A stretch of DNA of 64,000 bases from an uncultured Lachnospiraceae bacterium. Its GTDB lineage: Bacteria; Bacillota; Clostridia; Lachnospirales; Lachnospiraceae. The notes under the pieces were generated by a model. That model searched no databases. It was given only the letters and a program-made list of their open reading frames with translations, and had not been told where the DNA came from. Shown piece by piece: positions 59,810 to 64,000 of this stretch. The position numbers and the translations under genes were made by a program. Each line of letters starts with the position of its first letter. Within the stretch, counting starts at the first letter, position 1. The DNA is taken from the NCBI GenBank assembly GCA_910579285.1, contig CAJTTT010000008.1:1-64000 (forward strand). The letters run 5' to 3'.

Positions 59810-61282
59810 CTAGCCCTCCTTCTCCGCCGAACAGGGAACCGCCGGGATAACGATTTCCACGCGCGTCCCACTTCCCTTGACAGAATCAATCTTCATGCCG
59901 TATTCTGCACCAAAATTCATGCGGATTCTCTCGTTGACATTGGCAAGCCCGAATCCCTTCTCCGTATCCTTGCAGGGTTTCTCAATTTCTCTCTGCAATT
60001 TGCGCAGATCTTCCTCCTCCATGCCGACTCCGTCATCCTCCACGCAGAGCAGGATCTGCCGTCCGTCCATCTGTCCCGTCACAATGATGCGGCCTTTGGC
60101 CCGCTTGTATTTGATGCCATGATAGAGCGAATTCTCAACCAGCGGCTGGAGAGTCAGCTTCAATATCTGATACTGGTACAATTCAGAATCAATCCGAATC
60201 TCATATTCAAGAATATCCCGGTAGCGCACCTGCTGGATCTCAAGATAACTCTTAATGTGAAGTTCTTCCTCCTGAATGGTGATATATTCTTTTCCCTTAC
60301 TTAAAACCAGTCTGAAAAACTCCGAAAGGGACATCACCATATTTACCGCCTTATCGGAATCGTTGCCTTCAATCAGCCAGACAATGGTGTCCAGTGTATT
60401 ATAGAGGAAATGAGGATTGATCTGCTCCTGTAAAAGACGCAGATCCGCCTTTCTCATCTTACGCTCATCCTCTTTGATCTTCGACACCAGACCTTCCAGG
60501 CTCTCCGTCATCAGGTTCACGCTGTCCGCCAGAACTGCCATCTCATCCTGTGTCTCCACTTCCGCCCTCGCCGAGAAATCCCCTTCCGCTACCTGCTCCG
60601 TCATTCTGGAAAGCTCTCTGATCGGCCTTATCATATCCATCACAATCATCACAATCAGCACTGCCACCATGAAGAGCAGCAGTATGAGCAAAACCCCGCA
60701 GAGCAAGGTGAAATTGTGTACTTTCACGTTCAGCTGGCTCGTCAAGTGCTCCATACTCTTCGTCTGATAATAGATGTAAGACTGAATATTATCCTGAATC
60801 AGCTCCGTAAGGATATAAATATTGTTGTCAAGCATCTCAATATTGGTATCATACCCCACGTCCGTTTCCAGATTCATCCGTATGTCATCCACGCGGTCCT
60901 CCAGCGTGTCGATGTTCCGCAGGAGAATCTGCAGTCTGACGCGGCTCTCATCATCCGTGGTGATGCTCATAAGGTTGTTAAATTCACCCCGCAGTTTATC
61001 CAGATGCTCGTAAGGATCTACCAGACTTCCGTCATTTCCAACCGTGTCAAAGGTGACAAAACCTACCACCAGTTTATAAAGGCTCTCATCCATCTCTTCC
61101 TTGAAGTTCAGATTATAGTTGTTTGCTACCGTCATGTTTCCTACAATCGCGTCATATGCTCTGCTATAGTTATGCAGGCCATAGATCAGGTACAGCACCA
61201 TTACAAGAAAGGGCACGACCACGACAACGGAAAGAAGGATCAGTTTATATTTGATGGAATACTTCACTTTCGCAGGCTGCAT
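59810..61282 (-). CDS. LytS/YesM-type sensor histidine kinase
   Basis: 490 residues. Two membrane helices (about 12-32 and 195-218) around a helical outer domain, a HAMP linker (MDMIRPIRELSRMTEQVAEGDFSARAE), the His_kinase domain with the phosphorylated His in QINPHFLYNTLDTIVWLI, and an ATPase domain with DDGVGMEEEDL and GFGLANVNERI. First gene of the kinase-binding protein-response regulator operon. It likely receives the signal from the anchored binding protein through its outer domain. Confidence 0.94.
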   Translation of the reverse strand: MQPAKVKYSIKYKLILLSVVVVVPFLVMVLYLIYGLHNYSRAYDAIVGNMTVANNYNLNFKEEMDESLYKLVVGFVTFDTVGNDGSLVDPYEHLDKLRGEFNNLMSITTDDESRVRLQILLRNIDTLEDRVDDIRMNLETDVGYDTNIEMLDNNIYILTELIQDNIQSYIYYQTKSMEHLTSQLNVKVHNFTLLCGVLLILLLFMVAVLIVMIVMDMIRPIRELSRMTEQVAEGDFSARAEVETQDEMAVLADSVNLMTESLEGLVSKIKEDERKMRKADLRLLQEQINPHFLYNTLDTIVWLIEGNDSDKAVNMVMSLSEFFRLVLSKGKEYITIQEEELHIKSYLEIQQVRYRDILEYEIRIDSELYQYQILKLTLQPLVENSLYHGIKYKRAKGRIIVTGQMDGRQILLCVEDDGVGMEEEDLRKLQREIEKPCKDTEKGFGLANVNERIRMNFGAEYGMKIDSVKGSGTRVEIVIPAVPCSAEKEG

Positions 61283-61354
61283 ATCTGTTTCTCCTTTATT
61301 TGTCTATTTTACCAATTTTTCAGCAAAAGATAAATTATTTTTTTATAATGTTAT

Positions 61355-61383
61355 TTGCAATATCGACCACAAAGGTGTATTAT
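61355..61383 (+). promoter_or_regulatory. Promoter of the GGEEF cyclase gene
   Basis: -35 TTGCAA (61355-61360), 17-base spacer, -10 TATTAT (61378-61383). The divergent kinase promoter must overlap this interval, but I could not place it with confidence. Confidence 0.65.
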
Positions 61384-61419
61384 GAATGTATATATGCTTT
61401 CGTATTATATTAGGGAAGT

Positions 61420-62547
61420 GTGTCGATTTTTAAAAATACTTTGATGAAAGAATTTAAAATGAAAGAAAATTCCGTTTTAGCCACTATTTATGAAAATATC
61501 TGCCGGGATACCGGGAAACAGAACGAATCTGCCAAGCTGATTGCCGTAGTGCGCTTACTGACGCTCTCCATGCTGGCACACTCTCTGGTGTGCTGTGTGT
61601 TGGTGTCTATCACTGGGCACACCGGCGCATTGGTGTTTTCGGTGGCATCTCCCATACTGTTTCTGGCTGTTTTTGTACTGTCATACCAGTGGAGCACTTT
61701 TGTGTCTTACTGCATTTTAAATGTCTGTATTTTATTCTGGTCCTGCATGAACGTTTACTGCTTCGGCTGGAATATCGGCATCCAGCATTTTCTGGTGGTG
61801 CTTCTGGTCTTTGTCTTTTTCTGTAAATACAGACACGAACTGATTAAGATTCTCTTTGCGTCAGGCCTGTTTTTACTGCGTCTGTACTTATATTATTACT
61901 GCCGCTCCCACGAGCCGGTCATTCCTCTTGACAGCGGATTGAGCAACGCCCTGCAGACGTTAAACACTTTCTTTGTTTTCCTGTCCCTTGGTCTGATTGC
62001 CTATCTTTTCAGCTCCAGCACACAGGAGATGGAAGGCAAGCTGATCGAGTATAACCGAAAACTGATGAAACAGGCCAACACCGATACACTGACCGGCCTT
62101 TTCAACCGGCGGCGAACTATGGAATATCTGGAGAATCTTCTCAAGTCCGCGGATACGCAGATCAGTATCTGTCTGTGCGATATTGACCATTTCAAGCGGG
62201 TCAACGATACTTACGGACACGATGTGGGCGATGTAGTTCTGAAAAAGATTTCAGAAACCTTCCATAAAAGACTGCCTCCCGACACCTTTGTTTCCCGTTG
62301 GGGCGGCGAAGAATTTCTGCTGATCTTCCCCCGTCTGAATGGTGACGAGGCCATCACCGCACTGGAGACACTCCGGCAGAAAATCCGAGAACTCGTCTTT
62401 GACGGCGGCTTTGAAAACTTTACCATCTCACTCACCTACGGGCTGGTGGAATACGACTATCACAGCGATATTACCACGCTTCTAAAAGAGGCGGACGAAA
62501 AACTATATGTGGGCAAAGAAAACGGGCGTGACCGTATCGTTTTCTAG
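61420..62547 (+). CDS. Membrane diguanylate cyclase (GGEEF)
   Basis: 375 residues if started at the GTG 61420 (AGGGA just upstream); ATGs at 61444 and 61459 are alternatives. About six membrane helices between residues 35 and 200, then a GGDEF domain (about 205-375) with DTLTGLFNRRRTMEYL, CDIDHFKRVNDTYGHDVGD and the active-site RWGGEEF. The RxxD inhibitory site is absent, unlike in the cyclase at 25.9-27.4 kb. Makes cyclic di-GMP. It diverges from the sensor kinase. Confidence 0.9.
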   Translation: MSIFKNTLMKEFKMKENSVLATIYENICRDTGKQNESAKLIAVVRLLTLSMLAHSLVCCVLVSITGHTGALVFSVASPILFLAVFVLSYQWSTFVSYCILNVCILFWSCMNVYCFGWNIGIQHFLVVLLVFVFFCKYRHELIKILFASGLFLLRLYLYYYCRSHEPVIPLDSGLSNALQTLNTFFVFLSLGLIAYLFSSSTQEMEGKLIEYNRKLMKQANTDTLTGLFNRRRTMEYLENLLKSADTQISICLCDIDHFKRVNDTYGHDVGDVVLKKISETFHKRLPPDTFVSRWGGEEFLLIFPRLNGDEAITALETLRQKIRELVFDGGFENFTISLTYGLVEYDYHSDITTLLKEADEKLYVGKENGRDRIVF

Positions 62548-62556
62548 CCGCTGCAG

Positions 62557-62628
62557 TTCCCTCAGACCATATCCGGCCGAAAAAATCGCGCTTGCACGAA
62601 TTTGACGGACAGATAACGCTCTGAGGGA
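62557..62628. other. Long-range inverted repeat after the cyclase gene
   Basis: TTCCCTCAGA (about 62557) and TCTGAGGGAA (about 62620) are complementary and separated by about 50 bases. No T-run follows closely except CCTTTTTA. A second hairpin further on is the better terminator. Confidence 0.4.
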
Positions 62629-62688
62629 ACACCTTTTTATGAGCAAAAAAGCTGCGAAGCAGCGGGAAGCGCTGAAAGCGCGTTTTGC

Positions 62689-62722
62689 GAATGGCGTGTG
62701 CTGAACTGCCATTCATTTTTTA
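62689..62722 (+). terminator. Terminator of the GGEEF cyclase gene
   Basis: GAATGGC pairs with GCCATTC around a 12-base loop, followed by ATTTTTTAT. Confidence 0.7.
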
Positions 62723-62770
62723 TGCCCTTCTTTCATATAGTAATACAAATTCTTTTCTGAAGGTGTTCCC

Positions 62771-64000
62771 TTGAAACATTCCCTCTCTTCCAGACAATGG
62801 ACTCTGGTTCTTATTCTGTTTACCCTGTTGAGTATTCTGACGCTGCGCTGGTATGGCAGTACCCATCAGGACTCAAAATTCCGTGCGTTTGCCGAAGCCT
62901 TTTTCCTGGAAGAAGTGCAGGCCAACCCCATTCACTTTCACTATACCATTGATAATCCATCCGCCTACGGCGTGGATGAGTCATCCCTTACGCTGCCTGT
63001 CTATCAAGCCGGGGATGCGTCAGGTGAGGTGTACGCACTGTCTATGGCCCGAAAAAATTTAAGCGCCATTGATCCCGATGCCCTAAACAGCGAGAACCGC
63101 CGGCTCTACGAACTTTTGGACAGCTATCTCGCGGCTTCGGCCTCCACCGCCGCTTACCCCTATTTCTCAGAGCCTCTGTCCCCCTCCTCCGGCGTCCCCT
63201 CGGAGCTGCCGATTTTGTTCTCCGAATACCGCCTGGACGACAAGGCTGACATTGAGAATTATTTGTCGATCCTCACCCAGATTCCCGCCTATTTTGACGG
63301 CCTTCTTCTCTATGAGCAGGAAAAGGCACAGGCCGGGCTTTTTATGTCCGATCTGACTGCCGACCGGGTGATCAAACAATGTGCAGAGCTGTTGGACGCC
63401 TCCTCTCTGGAGAACGGCACTCATTTTCTGGAAATCACTTTTCAGGAGCGGCTGCAGCAGCTTACAGAGAAAAAGATACTCACCGCCGACGAGGCCGCTT
63501 CCTATGAATCAGAGCATAACCGCTTATTGACTACGCTGGTCGTTCCCGCGTACGACCGGCTGGCTGACGGTCTGACCGTCCTAAAAGGGTCGGGAAAAGT
63601 GACGTGCGGCCTGGCCGGACATGAAAATGGCCGGGACTACTACCGGGCACTCGTCCGTCTGCGCACAGGCTCTTACCGGGATATGGACGAAATCAAGCAA
63701 CTTCTCGCCAGAGATCTGCGCTTTCACTACGAATCGCTGCTAGCGCTGCTCACCGCTAACCCGGAACTCAAAAATATGATTACCGAGACACCCGCCCTCC
63801 TGCCGGAAATGACGCCCGAGGAAATTCTGGCTGATCTGCAGACAGAGATCGGAGAGGCCTATCCACCCATTCCTGCCGGCAGAAACAGCGCACCCATCCG
63901 CTCCACCATAAAGTATGTGGATGCCAGTCTGGAGGCATACAGCGCACCTGCCTTCTACATGACGCCGCCCATTGACAACATATGCAACAATCTGATCTGC
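62771..64000 (+). CDS. DUF885 family protein, cut off by the window end
   Basis: Open from a TTG at 62771 (AAGG 7-8 bases upstream) through the last base, 410 codons without a stop. One N-terminal membrane anchor (about 9-27), then a mostly helical domain. KYVDASLEAYSAPAFYMTPP near the end is the typical DUF885 stretch. DUF885 proteins are predicted zinc metallopeptidase-like proteins; the HExxH region would lie beyond the window. With one anchor it probably acts outside the membrane. The lack of an ATG start is the weak point. Confidence 0.8.
   Translation, partial: MKHSLSSRQWTLVLILFTLLSILTLRWYGSTHQDSKFRAFAEAFFLEEVQANPIHFHYTIDNPSAYGVDESSLTLPVYQAGDASGEVYALSMARKNLSAIDPDALNSENRRLYELLDSYLAASASTAAYPYFSEPLSPSSGVPSELPILFSEYRLDDKADIENYLSILTQIPAYFDGLLLYEQEKAQAGLFMSDLTADRVIKQCAELLDASSLENGTHFLEITFQERLQQLTEKKILTADEAASYESEHNRLLTTLVVPAYDRLADGLTVLKGSGKVTCGLAGHENGRDYYRALVRLRTGSYRDMDEIKQLLARDLRFHYESLLALLTANPELKNMITETPALLPEMTPEEILADLQTEIGEAYPPIPAGRNSAPIRSTIKYVDASLEAYSAPAFYMTPPIDNICNNLIC

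Noticed and set aside
59809..59889. Overlap of the anchored binding-protein frame with the kinase gene
   Set aside because: The upstream ATG has no ribosome site; the GTG at 59808 with AAGGAGGG removes the overlap.

Overview
The window looks like a chromosomal segment of a Clostridia bacterium, most likely a Lachnospiraceae gut commensal (inference). Supporting signs are moderate GC, strong AGGAGG ribosome sites, a long Bacillus-type SRP RNA with an Alu domain, split transketolase subunits, YesL, DUF5711, PucR-type and YesN/LytS-type regulators, and an MsmK-type shared sugar ATPase. No phage, IS element, CRISPR array or rRNA was seen. Most genes are on the minus strand.

Layout. 0-3 kb: cell-envelope proteins (CvpA-like, DUF5711, LysM). 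3-11.6 kb: housekeeping block with galM, recR, ybaB, dnaX, pfkA, tadA, tRNA-Ser(CGA), an Rpn-type nuclease gene, the SRP RNA and a radical SAM protein. 11.7-15.2 kb: a repeat-bearing hypothetical protein, a PucR/CdaR-type regulator and MsmK. 15.5-18.7 kb: csoR-copA copper efflux, with a CsoR palindrome filling the promoter spacer. 18.9-22.6 kb: a MalEFG-type importer without its own ATPase. 22.8-25.8 kb: an orphan sugar-binding lipoprotein in an operon with a chemoreceptor. 25.9-29.5 kb: diguanylate cyclase, YesL and a tandem HD/HD-GYP protein. 29.5-34.3 kb: GNAT, a Cys-rich unknown, a BlaI-type regulator, a MATE pump and a DUF4143 ATPase.

34.3-46.6 kb is an L-arabinose system: a ChvE/MmsAB-type ABC importer, an AraR-type repressor, araA, an FGGY pentulose kinase, araD, two-part transketolase and ribulose-phosphate 3-epimerase. 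Together they would take arabinose to xylulose-5-phosphate and on into the pentose phosphate pathway. TTGTA/TACAA palindromes precede both araA and the importer, which suggests one regulon.

46.7-50.5 kb holds two chemoreceptors and a small two-TM protein. 50.6-61.3 kb is the most interesting region. It has a YtfQRT-YjfF-type (galactofuranose-like) importer, a divergent second AraR-like repressor, and a three-part sensor: a membrane-anchored YtfQ-like binding protein, a LytS/YesM-type kinase and a YesN-type response regulator. The importer promoter region carries two kinds of repeated site, consistent with dual control. 61.4-64 kb has a GGEEF cyclase and a DUF885 protein cut off by the window end.

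All assignments rest on reading protein motifs and DNA by eye; no database search was run.
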